Part shown: positions 46,201-55,505 of the stretch, piece by piece | Layout of the letters: each line of letters starts with the position of its first letter | Numbering within the stretch: the first letter of the stretch is position 1 | From: Nymphaea colorata | Taxonomy: Eukaryota; Streptophyta; Magnoliopsida; Nymphaeales; Nymphaeaceae | DNA length: 64,000 nucleotides | Assembly: GCF_008831285.2 (NCBI RefSeq) | Contig: NC_045144.1 | Location: 14,559,858 to 14,623,857 of the forward strand | Direction of reading: 5' to 3' | The notes under the pieces: model-generated | Databases searched by the model: none | The model's input: the letters and a program-made list of their open reading frames with translations, nothing else | Told to the model about the DNA's origin: nothing | Translations under genes and position numbers: made by a program

Positions 46201-47050
46201 TAAGTTGACCGTAGAAGGGCAAAATTGTCCAAATTGATCAATTTCGACCAATTGACCAAAGTCAAAGCTCATTTGCAAGTAGTTTGACTTTATTTGAGGT
46301 AATTTGATACATTTGGGTCAAGAAAGCTCTTAATTGAGCTAAATTGTACTTTAACTGAGTTTAGTCAAAGTGGGTTTGGTTCGGTCAAAGTCTATTTTCG
46401 TCCATTAATTGGATCATGAGACAAACTTACGTTTTGACTGTGTTGAGCCCATGATGACCGAACCAAGCTGGAATTGGCACCACATTTGAGTGTACCCGGG
46501 TCAAACCTACTTGGATTAAGTAGGTTAGGTGAGTTTGACCAGTCTAGTAATTGCTTCCTTGAAAATGATTTTTTTCTTTAAGGAGGACCTGGTTAAAGAA
46601 GAGAGAGAGACATAAATCTCTCTCTTTTCCTAGGTTTCTCCTTTATTTCTTCTTGAAAATGACTTTTCTTCAATTAATTTGAGAGAAAATATTTATTTAT
46701 TATTTTTTTGACATGGAGGGGGCATGGCCCCTGGGGGGGCTCGTGACCACACGGGCTAGGTGGGGCCCACACGTGGGTCCCACGTAGCATTTTAGACTGA
46801 ATTAGATCCAATTCTTGTATCTAAGTCAAAATTTACATTTTGCAATTGGATTTGGATTTCAAATGACATTTGCAATTGAATTTAGACTCGTAATCCTGCA
46901 TTGGGATTCGTGTATCAGGTTAAATTCACGATTTGAATCTAATTGTTCTTTAGATTCGAAATTGGCTTTGAAATTGCAAATTTTCACAATTCTTTTGTGA
47001 AATTTTCACATTGCTTCAATTTTGATGTGGAAAAATTTGGGGTGTTAACA
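43237..47050 (-). repeat. LTR D of Tat-type gypsy (5' LTR, 3814 bp)
   Basis: Complete LTR, TGTTCGCACC to GGTGTTAACA. It is the most reliable LTR here, since both ends are present and it shows few homopolymer losses. A TATA box on the - strand lies at 45673-45681. Directly right of it, 47051 begins unrelated orientation sequence (old gypsy 3' UTR). Confidence 0.93.
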
Positions 47051-47268
47051 AAGGGTCAAACTTGAACTCAATCTTGCCCAAACTCACTCAATTAAGGGGT
47101 AACACTTGAACTCAATCTTGCCCAAACCCGTGCAGACAAAGGGTTAAGTTAGCAACAAGCTGAAATAACCCATTCAAGTAAGGGGTTAAGCATCAAATGT
47201 CACTCCGAACATGTTTTGTTTAAAAAATATGGGGTGCTAGTGTCGGCTTAGTAACAAAGAGGGGCATC
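47051..47268 (+). other. Old + strand gypsy 3' UTR with direct repeats and polypurine tract
   Basis: The stretch ends in CAAAGAGGGGCATC (47255-47268), the same polypurine tract as in the - strand family but on the + strand, followed by TGTTA. It therefore closes the internal region of the old element whose pol ends at 8715. A block ACTTGAACTCAATCTTGCCC occurs twice, at 47059 and 47104, as an imperfect tandem repeat. Confidence 0.75.
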
Positions 47269-47595
47269 TGTTATCATCCCAATTTTTTTTTAAAGGATTG
47301 CATTCCATTTCATTCAAGTGAAATTCTCAGTTTTTTCGGCTATTTGGATCTAATTTTGGACCCTAAGCCCAACCTAGACCCAAATATACCCAAGTCCAAT
47401 TCATGACCACTCAATTCAAAACGGATCCCTAGACCCATATCTGAGTCAAAACACAAGATTCAAGTTAAAAATTCAATTTTAGATCAAGATTTAGATCCAA
47501 ATCCTAAATCTAACATGCAGACCTCGATCCAAAAAACGAAGCCAAAGTTGGTAACTACTCATCCACAAATGAAATTAACTCCTAGGTAGGAAAAA
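47269..47595 (+). repeat. Start of the old + strand gypsy 3' LTR
   Basis: Begins TGTTATCATCCCAA right after the polypurine tract, in parallel with the TGTTAACACCAC start of the other family members. It is interrupted at 47596 by the hAT element. I could not recognise its continuation beyond 50655. Confidence 0.65.
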
Positions 47596-47787
47596 CAGGG
47601 GCGGAGGGAGGGGGGGGGGCCGCCTGGGCCATGGCCCAGGTGAGCTCCGGAAAAAAAAATTATGTTAAAAAAACCATTTTTTTTACTCTGGCCCAACCCA
47701 CAGATGGTCTTGGCCTGACCCGCTCGCTCCCTCCCATCTTTTGCCCCTTTCTCTCTCGCTCACTCCCTCTCTGCCCTACCCTATCTT

Positions 47788-47890
47788 TTTGCCCCTCTCT
47801 CTCCCTCTTGCTCGGATGGTCCCCTCCTCTTCTTTTCCCACAACCATTTTGCCCCTCTTTCTCCCGCTTGCTCGGATGGTCCCCTCCTCT
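47788..47890. repeat. 60-bp tandem repeat inside the hAT element
   Basis: Two nearly identical units starting at 47788 and 47848, each containing TTTGCCCCTCT and CTTGCTCGGATGGTCCCC. They lie in a C/T-rich stretch (47730-48010). Confidence 0.75.
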
Positions 47891-48397
47891 CTGGCCCACT
47901 ACCATAGCAGATAGTAGGGCCCTCTCTCTCATGCCTTCTCTCTCGCTAGCTTCTCCTTTCCTGCCCTAGCCTACAATCACAGCTCTCACTACCCGATGGC
48001 TCCCTCTCTCTTTGCCCTGGCCCACAACCACAACATAGGGGGCTACGGATGGTGAACTATCTGAAATTGGGAATTTGTGAGCATTCTGTACAGGCGGAGG
48101 TAATTGAATTGCTTTAACTTTGTTGTTAGTCATTTGAATGTTAAGTTTTAATTTATTTGTCAGTTAATTCGATTTTTTTTTTGGCTTTGGTTATCACTTA
48201 TTAGGTGTTGTCTGTTTCCCTTAAAATTTTCTCTATTCTTATTCAACTACAATGATGGTATATGTGTTTCTTCTGTTCTAGATCACATATTATGCCTGTT
48301 TTTTTTTAGTCGCAACCTTTTGAAGAGAGTATATGCACGACATAAACTTCAAGTTTTACATGGCATTTTTATACTTGTTTTCTGTTATAATTTGCAG

Positions 48398-48925
48398 CTT
48401 TACCAATTATGAGGAGGTTGGAGAAGGAAGGGAAGCTATTGTTGAGCAGCTAGAATCCCGATTTTTTTTCTTAGCTGCAGATGCTCGGGCAACATTAAGG
48501 CAAGGTTCAAAGTGTTCAAAAGTTTTGCTTCTCAGTTCTCACTTATAGTGCTTTTCAGTAATATGCCTATCTCACCTTGAGTAATAATTGTGAAATGTAA
48601 TTTTTGGTCGTTCAATTATTTCCTGATGATTCAACAGGAAAAACCTGTCTCAGGAAGACTTTTGATGCTTCAGTTATCTTGGCTTAAAAAGTTAGAGAAG
48701 AGAGTTATTGTGTATGCCTCCGCATTGACATTTGATGTTTCATTAGTTTCTGATCAGCACCCCATCTGATTTTGTTTTACATTATTATTTTAAGGGGTTG
48801 GAGGCCTTCATACAGGGATGTTTTACTTGACTTGAGGAAGAAACTGAAGGTTTCATGTTCTTCCAAATCGACAACAGGAGATGTGAGGCAGAGATATTTC
48901 TTCACATGTTGCAGGAGTTCTCAAG
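48398..48925 (+). pseudogene. Exon-like relics of an unrecognised gene, inside the hAT element
   Basis: Three + strand stretches read like exons. 48398-48504 follows TTTGCAG and contains VEQLESRFFFLAADARATL. About 48651-48740 contains LSWLKKLEKRVIVYASALT. 48791-48925 contains GWRPSYRDVLLDLRKKLKV and, after a one-base slip, EAEIFLHMLQEFSR just before a GTAGTA donor-like site. They do not resemble hAT transposase. They may be captured host sequence or part of a host pseudogene that also continues outside the element. No family was recognised. Confidence 0.45.
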
Positions 48926-49204
48926 GTAGTATCTCCCATGTGCTGGTTTCTGTATACAGTATGCGACCACTGCATCTGCATGATTAGTCATGTATTTAAC
49001 TCTCCATTTTAATTTTCAAACTGGAACTCATCATTCTTCATGGTAAGCCAGCCTTTGCACATTCATTATATGGTTGTTATGCTCCTCCCTAGTCTTTATT
49101 AGCATTGTTTTCGTATGTTTGAGTTTTAAGTTTATTTGGGTTGGAAACTTGGATCAGGACAGTAGTAAGGACCCTGAAATGATGTTTGGTTCTTCGTCCT
49201 AATC

Positions 49205-49234
49205 TCACTCTCTCTCTCTCTCTCTCTCTCTCTC
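49205..49234. repeat. (TC)n microsatellite
   Basis: About 15 uninterrupted TC units. Confidence 0.95.
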
Positions 49235-49758
49235 CCTGCCACCAGTCCCTTGATAGCCCTAGAGGCTATCAATGGTGCAGTGGCCTAAGTCTCCATGTTG
49301 CTCAAGCTTCAAAGCATGTTCTATTATGACATCTAGTTTAAAAGAAGTGTATGCCAAATTTATATTTTTGTTACAATTCTGAATAAGTGCATAAGCAGCC
49401 TCTTTCAATCAAAACATTATTAAAGAATCATTATCTGTTATGGTTTAAGAGTTAACTAGTTAAGTGAGTAATGTTACTTCTGGAATAATGTCTTTAGGTA
49501 ACGCAGGCTTAAAAGCTTTTTGTTGTATATGATGTCAACGACATGGAATGCCAGGCATTTGAACCTAATTGTTTGGCTGTAATAAAGGGAAGAATAGGGA
49601 TTAGGTTTGCATTAGTATGTTCTTCAATTTTTTATGTTCACATTTTTTTTTATTGTTTGGCATCCTGAGATCTTCATATGTTGCTTGCATTGTGCTATGT
49701 TTATTGGGTTTGTATATATCTAAAATGTTTAAATCTTATTGTCCATTTTAAATTTCAG

Positions 49759-50061
49759 GTTTTTCAAAATTTGGATACACTATCAGATGTATGTCAAGCA
49801 ATGGTACATAGTAGAAAAAGTGAAGGATATCCTTATATATACATGTTGTTTAGTCTTATTCTAACACTTCTTGTTTCCATTGCAACCACAGAAATGACAT
49901 TCTCTGCTATGAAGCTTATTAAAACAAGGTTGTGTAACAAAATAGAGGATGAATTCTTTGCAGATTCTTTGTTTTTGTATATTGAGAAAGAAATTGTTCA
50001 ACTGTTTGATTCCAATGATATTATTGATGCCTTTTACAAGATGAAAAGTCGTAGAGTATAA
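49759..50061 (+). pseudogene. hAT transposase C-terminal dimerisation domain
   Basis: An exon beginning after TTTCAG at 49758 with 100 codons and a stop. It contains SEGYPYIYMLFSLILTLLVS, then TTEMTFSAMKLIKTRL and NKIEDEFFADSLFLYIEKEI, the typical hAT C-terminal block (usual form ERxFSxMK...LRN+M). The catalytic Asp/Asp/Glu residues lie upstream in this family and are not preserved here. This is the end of the transposase of the surrounding element, same strand. Confidence 0.85.
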
Positions 50062-50552
50062 TTGCAATAGGTAAAGTATTTTGTTGCATCATTTTTATGT
50101 TAATGTTTATTTGAGTCATTATTTAGTTTCAAAAATAAATGATGTAATTTTTCTTTATATTTTATTGTGTAGGTGAATCAATGATGATATGTAACTATTT
50201 TCAATAAAACAGAAACAAAAACTGATTGTGTTACATAGAAAAAATACAAAACTACCTGTTTTAGGTAAACAATATGTTTTGGTTTTTGAGTTTATAGATG
50301 TATTTGTTTGCTATATTTTGAGTTGTGATATTTGTATGTCCACCTTATGTTCACTGCTCACACTTACGTCACTGTAATAGAAATAGAACACCTTATCTAC
50401 TGACGACAGATAACACTTTATGCTAATGACATAAGCAATTATTAAATGTGTCGTAGGACAGGTCGCGGTTCATGTTTATGACGTGGCCAATTATATACAA
50501 TATATGTTCACTTTTACTATACTGTGGTTTACAAATATTACCTAAAGTGTGT

Positions 50553-50555
50553 AAG

Positions 50556-50583
<28 letters not shown>
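50553..50583. repeat. (TA)n microsatellite
   Basis: AT repeat of about 15 units followed by ATAATATAAT-type degenerate sequence to about 50602, inside the hAT right arm. Confidence 0.95.
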
Positions 50584-50588
<5 letters not shown>

Positions 50589-50655
50589 ATATAATATATT
50601 ATAGTTCGTTGGACCATTTGGCCCACCCCTGAAAAAAATCCTGGCTCCGCCCCTG

Positions 50656-50811
50656 TATTAAAGGGCCATAGATGGTATTTGTTTGACTCTGATGGAGGAG
50701 GAGAGAGCGAGATCATTAATGGCTTGTTTTTTATGAATTTATATTACTGTAGTAATAATATCATTTCTCTTCATTTGTGATGCCCCTTACCTTTTGCTGA
50801 TGGTACTTCAG
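50656..50811. other. Flank of the hAT element, nothing recognised
   Basis: AT-rich sequence between the hAT right end and the exon-like relic at 50812. No gene or repeat structure was seen. Confidence 0.5.
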
Positions 50812-50950
50812 GTAAAGAGTTTGATGTGTATGCTAAAGTCATTGTAAATGATGTGAGTCCATTTTGTGATTCTGTTAGGAGAATGGCTGATAAAGATGTA
50901 GAACCAATTATATGCCCCAGCAGCGGAGTGCATCATTGTATTATTATACT
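50812..50950 (+). pseudogene. Exon-like relic outside the hAT element
   Basis: After TACTTCAG the + strand is open as KEFDVYAKVIVNDVSPF, then CDSVRRMADKDVEP. The composition looks protein-like, but I recognise no family. It lies right of the hAT terminal repeat and on the same strand as the relics inside it. Confidence 0.4.
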
Positions 50951-51246
50951 AGATAATAACTTAATATAACTGATGTGCATAATTTTTGTGTTCTCTTAGC
51001 AAGCACAGTGGTACTTGACATTGCATCAACAACTTCATATACTTTGTGTGCACTTACGTGAGAATTTGCTTGTCACATTCTTATTTTTTTAAGAAGCTTG
51101 TAAATGTTCTATAATGAGTGTATTTTCCTATCGAGAAAGTCAGCATGAGACTGTTTATTTCCCTGATTTTTTTTGCACATACCTGATACTATTGATTTTA
51201 GAAAACCATATTTATTTCAGATTTGGATATTATTTTCTTGATTTAG

Positions 51247-51412
51247 AATATTTTTGAAGCTGCAAAGGTGTTTCTTTTGGCACTTGAAAAAGTTTAGGTG
51301 CGAAGACTAGATATTCTTTCTGCTTGGAGTGGTAATCGTCCACTAGCCATTGATCCATCAGCCTAAAGAACTGAGAGCTTTTCTAGGGATCATGTTGTGC
51401 GTGAAGATTACT
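51247..51412 (+). pseudogene. Second exon-like relic outside the hAT element
   Basis: After GATTTAG the frame reads IFEAAKVFLLALEKV, stop, VRRLDILSAWSGNRPLAIDP, stop, then RTESFSRDHVVRED. Two TAG/TAA stops interrupt otherwise protein-like sequence, as expected of a decayed gene. Not recognised. Confidence 0.42.
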
Positions 51413-52669
51413 AGGGATCAAATAGTTAAATGCAACGGTGAAATATTTTATCCATGAAAAGGTTTTCGTGTCCACCAAACACCCAATTTTTTTCCTCGAA
51501 ACAAATTTCCAGGCCATCAAACATGGCCTGGATTAGGAAAAAGTGATTTTTTCCTCACTGTACACTTACCTTGCATTTTTTTTCCTTGAAAAAATCTTCC
51601 CACAAAAAAGATCTGTGCCATCAAATGGGGCCTAATGGAAAAAAATTGAAGAGGATAAGGCAAAAGTGATGGCCCCATCCATGTGATATGTCACATGCCC
51701 TCCATCCCTTATGATTGAAACTCTAATAAGCGGATGCACATTCATACGTATGAGTGCCATCAGTCTGCTTTGGATCACTACGAATCGGATTCAATTGGCA
51801 TTTCCTTTTAAGCGAAAATATATGCCTTGTTTGCATATTAGATATAAAACCATTTATTACAGATGCTAAACCGTGCTGTATGATTGAATCTCCATGCATG
51901 AGTGATAAACATTGTTGTATGTCGAATCACAATCCGAACATCTGACAACTCTCTCCTTTCAAATACTCCTAGTCTATGCCAGCCAGGTACGTACTGAGCT
52001 CTTGACCTTTTCATATATTATATATATTGAAAAATCTAATGTTGGACCACCAAATTTGTAAAGATATCTTTGTATCTGACACTCACAAGTCAACGACAGA
52101 AAGCTGTGCCCCTTGATGCTTCAGTCTCCAAGTGGAATCTAGTCCTTATTATAGGATGCATTATTGCGTGTTTTCCTTTAGGGGAACAGGACATGTTCAT
52201 TGCTTGAATACTCATGTGCCATGTCCATTTCTCTCATGTTGGCCTACCCATTTGCTTTTCAATCCATCCTTATTTATGCTCAATTTTTATTTGCAACGAT
52301 CCTAAGTTCTTTATTTAGCTGCTGGTTATAAGTTCTTATTTATCAATAGAAACTGTGTTTCTGCAATTAGATGTCGGACGCATCATTGAAAGGGGGGTAA
52401 AGGACGGCCCCCCCCTACAAAAAGATGACAACCAGACACAAGTCTCAAACTGTATAAAACCATTTTGTTGGCTACGCAACTGTGCAAGGTTCTAACCACG
52501 GTAGCATTTGTCAATCACGATTAGCAAGGTTGATTCCATCAATTGTTTATAAGTCAAGGTGTAAAATAATATCTCTCTGTCTCTCTCTCTTTTCCTATAT
52601 ATATTATAGGAAGAGAGAGATAGAGAAGAAGTGAACCAATAGATGTTTGTCAAATGGACAACTGATGAG
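51413..52669. other. Non-coding, nothing recognised
   Basis: AT-rich with poly-T tracts near 51487 and 51573 and a CT-rich stretch at about 52572-52594. No gene was seen on either strand. Confidence 0.5.
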
Positions 52670-53281
52670 AGCCATCCGATCTAACCTATCAAACTGTCCA
52701 TTTTCTTATTTTTAATTTCTCTCTCTCTCTCTCTCGCCCCGACCCCTCCATCCCTCCCTCCCAACTCCCCCATCCCACCTGCCCGCATCTCCCCCACAAC
52801 CGCAGCCGCTGGAGCCATTACCCGATGTCGGTACACTCGGCTGGCCTTCGCCATATGGCCACCTCCCTCTATTCTAACTCCTTGCCATGTTTTAACGGAC
52901 CCATCTTCTTCGCTGCAGACCTGCACCTTTCCGGCGGGCTCACCTGGGCTCGGCAGAGCGCTAGTAGGCCTGCCGGTGAGGTGCCAGGTGTCTGCATCCA
53001 TACATCTTCCATCAAGACGAGGGAGGGGAAAGAAGGACTTGGGAACGAGAGGGAGGCGGCAGCGGCTTCCCCATTGGGCCTCCACCATCCTGATGGAGGC
53101 CCAGTTGGCCCGCCGTTGTTGGGGAATGGCACTAGCAGCTGCCGGTACCAGAGGGAAGGGGGTTGTTGAGGAAGGGAAGGAGAGTCGAGCAAGATAGGGA
53201 GGATTGGGGAGAGAGAGTGGAAAAAATAATAAAAAACAAATGATGAGCACTGTGGCTGTCGGATCTTTAGATCGGATGGCT
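52670..53281. mobile_element. Small element with 13-bp inverted ends around a GC-rich core
   Basis: AGCCATCCGATCT at 52670-52682 is exactly inverted at 53269-53281. Between them is an abrupt GC-rich core (about 52735-53200) in an AT-rich surrounding. The core holds open frames on both strands (- strand 189 codons, + strand 114 codons), whose overlap reflects GC content rather than proven coding. The structure resembles a Mutator-like element that carries captured gene sequence. No target-site duplication was confirmed. Confidence 0.5.
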
Positions 53282-53296
53282 TTAATATATATATAT

Positions 53297-53515
53297 ACTG
53301 AGTCGAGCTCGAGCTAATCCAAAGCTTAACCTCAGGTCGACTGAAAAAACCTCGAGAGTTGGAGTCAAGCTCTACATAAAAGGCTGGAGCTCGATTAGAC
53401 TGTACAATGTTGAGCTCAAGTTCAACTTGTAAGCTCGTCTATTTTAACTCAGCTTCTGCTCAACTCATCGAGCTCATTTGGAGCTCGTTTGAACGAGCTC
53501 TACAGTGACCAAACA
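53297..53515. repeat. GAGCTCG-rich dispersed repeat relic
   Basis: Many copies of GAGCTC, GAGCTCG and related self-complementary words in 220 bp (for example TCGAGCTCGAGCT at 53304). Such sequence is common in plant dispersed repeats. The family was not assigned. Confidence 0.4.
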
Positions 53516-54575
53516 CCGTCATAAAAATGTCTATTTATAATGTAATGAAATTCTTTGATCAAAAGTTCACAAAACAAAACACCATCCACAAGACTGTGTG
53601 ATTCTGTGAAGCAACCGAATCTCATTATAAAAGGTTTGGATTATTGACTTTCCAAAAGTGAAATATAAAGAGACAAAAGACAATGACGAATTGTAAATTG
53701 TAATGAAAACTCGTCTTGCAACATTCATGATGAAGGTTCGGCTACATTTTAACACCCGATTTCTGCGAAGCGTTTCCATTTCAATCAGGCATTCAGCAAT
53801 AGCTGGCCCTGCACAGTTGCAGTTATGCACGAGAGGTTGAAGAGTGAATATTGATGTTCTGCACAGCATCAGAGGAAGAGTAACAGTGACATAAGAAAAT
53901 CTAAAAAAAAAAAGTCCAAGATAACCTTACCTTTGATAGTGGGGTTGTCAAACATATTTAAACATATTAATGAAAATATGCAATATATATATATATATAT
54001 ATATATTGCTCTCTGTGTGTGTGTGTGTGTGTGTGCATGAATGCTATGATATTTCAAAATAGTATAAAATTCAGATTGAAATTAGAGCTTTCACTTGATA
54101 AATCAATCTTAAAGAAAATGGTATATTGCCGCAAGCTCATTCAGAACCCTAAATTCATACACTAAAGACTAAATGCAAAATTGTTAAAATAGTACACATT
54201 TAATGATGTACAACAACAATTAATCAAATAAACACACCTTAAAACCCTAAATGATGATTCACATGATTAACCATGTCAATTTGAGATTTTACTACAAAAA
54301 AAGAAAAAATGTTTAAGTTAAAAATAAAAAATTGGATGAAAAATCTCCAAATGTGGGAAATAGAAATTTAGCTAAGTGTTGTAAAACTGTTATTTGTTCT
54401 ATGCAGCTAATTTGGTTCGTCCTAAAAGATAAGAAAATAGCATCCAATGTTCATGAAATTTTGCATGTAAGGATCTCCACATATCCAAACAATGACTACA
54501 TGGGGGCTATGCCCCATCCTTTTATTCCAACAAAATAGAGTAATCTATACAACAAAAATGGGTCTGCATAGGACC
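53516..54575. other. Non-coding with a compound (AT)n/(GT)n microsatellite
   Basis: (AT)n at about 53983-54005 is followed by (GT)n at about 54015-54034. No gene was recognised in the rest. Confidence 0.6.
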
Positions 54576-55505
54576 TCAACTCGTAGTATTACTTCCTATT
54601 AATGGATCCCACATGTTGTCATGGTGAATCCATTTCCTATACAATCCATTGGCCGGAATAATTGACACAAGGTTGGTAGCTTCAGCAAGAGGCCATCCAT
54701 TGCAAATAGCAAGCCTATTAAGAAAGTTGTTGCTCATCAAAATGTTGTTCACGAATTCTGTGTCACCTTCAATGTTGCTGCGTAGGTGCTGCTTCCAATC
54801 TTCATCATTGGCCAGAAGGTAAATACGCTTTGAGTTATCCTCAATGTTCACCAAATGCATGATGCATTCCATTAGATTCTCTATCTCTCACCATCCAATG
54901 TGATTCTCAAACCAGCAGACCAAACCAAAACAAAACCATCCGAAGGCATCTCTAATGAGACCAGGCACACCTCTTCTGTCACCCTTACTCCACGAACTAA
55001 TACTGATTTCTACCCATTTCTCAATATATCTGACTCCATTGTTCCATAAATTTCCAGAGCAGAGCCAGTTATGCATTTTAACCAGCTGAGTTCCTTTCCA
55101 TTGAAAATTCCACCAGTAATCACTATAGTGGGCCAATAACTGTTTCACCAAGTTTCCAATTGATAGATCGACCTTATGCTTGATGTGAATACGAGTCTTC
55201 CAAATGAACCACATTGCCATATGGAAGCTGTCTCTCTAACATTATCAAGCAGTTTGTCTTTGAAGCCATTCTTATGCCACCAGATAAGCTCTTGCATCAG
55301 GTTTGGGGGACTCCTATGCCGTTGCTTGGTCCTCCCAAATTTTCCAAAAATGGATGTCCATATAAAACAAGCTCCCTTACAATTGAAAAAGAGGTGCGTC
55401 AAGTCTTCAATTTCTTACTTGCAGACTAGGCACCTATAGGCAAGTGACCGACCCTGCTTTTGCAATAGGTAGAGGATGTAGTTGGAACTATGAAACAAGA
55501 TGAGG
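54576..55505 (-). pseudogene. L1-type LINE 3' fragment: zf-RVT and RNase H-like region
   Basis: The - strand from about 55505 reads CLVCK (stop) EIEDLTHLFFNCKGACFIW, the zinc-binding reverse-transcriptase-associated (zf-RVT) domain found at the C-terminus of plant LINE polyproteins. It continues through MAMWFIWKTR (about 55200) to an RNase H-like region with GVPGLIRDAFG (near 54960) and LAICNGWPLAEATNLVSIIP (near 54650). Three frames are joined by stops and frameshifts. The RT and endonuclease parts are missing, as for a truncated, decayed copy. Confidence 0.75.

Larger units (their letters stand above)
30065..47050 (-). mobile_element. Full-length Tat-type Ty3/gypsy element with PMD ORF, second assembled copy
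   Basis: LTR C (3', 30065-33882) - internal 33883-43236 - LTR D (5', 43237-47050); 16,986 bp. This is the best copy in the window: RT/RNase H and gag are open. On its right it abuts the 3' UTR of the old + strand gypsy at 47051, so it inserted into that element in opposite orientation. No target-site duplication can be confirmed, because the left end is a recombination/truncation junction (8716). PMD, protease and integrase carry stops, so the element is not autonomous as written. Confidence 0.9.
47596..50655 (+). mobile_element. hAT DNA transposon, internally decayed (3.06 kb)
   Basis: The terminal inverted repeats are CAGGGGCGGAGGGAG (47596-47610) and CTGGCTCCGCCCCTG (50641-50655), inverted with two mismatches. 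CAGGGGCGGA-type ends are usual for plant hAT elements. Near the left end lies GGGGGCCGCCTGGGCCATGGCCCAGG-type sequence, and near the right end a GGCCCACCCCTGA stretch, both common subterminal motifs of these elements. The transposase C-terminal exon is present at 49759-50061; no zinc-finger N-terminus was found. The 8-bp flanks (AGGAAAAA and TATTAAAG) do not match, so the insertion is old or rearranged. Confidence 0.8.

Noticed and set aside
8716-47050. Three independent gypsy insertions
   Set aside because: Shared private stop codons and exact colinearity across the N gap argue that two of the apparent copies are the same locus assembled twice.
47631-47969. 112-codon frame rich in Pro/Leu/Ser, and its - strand partner
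   Set aside because: Follows the C/T-rich 60-bp tandem repeat inside the hAT element; no domain.
47588-50663. 8-bp target-site duplication for the hAT element
   Set aside because: The flanks AGGAAAAA and TATTAAAG do not match, even allowing a one-base shift of the ends.
52681-53250. 189-codon - strand frame as a host gene
   Set aside because: Low-complexity Pro/Ser/Arg/Gly composition, an equally open frame on the other strand, and location inside an inverted-repeat-bounded GC-rich core. Open because of GC content, not shown to be coding.
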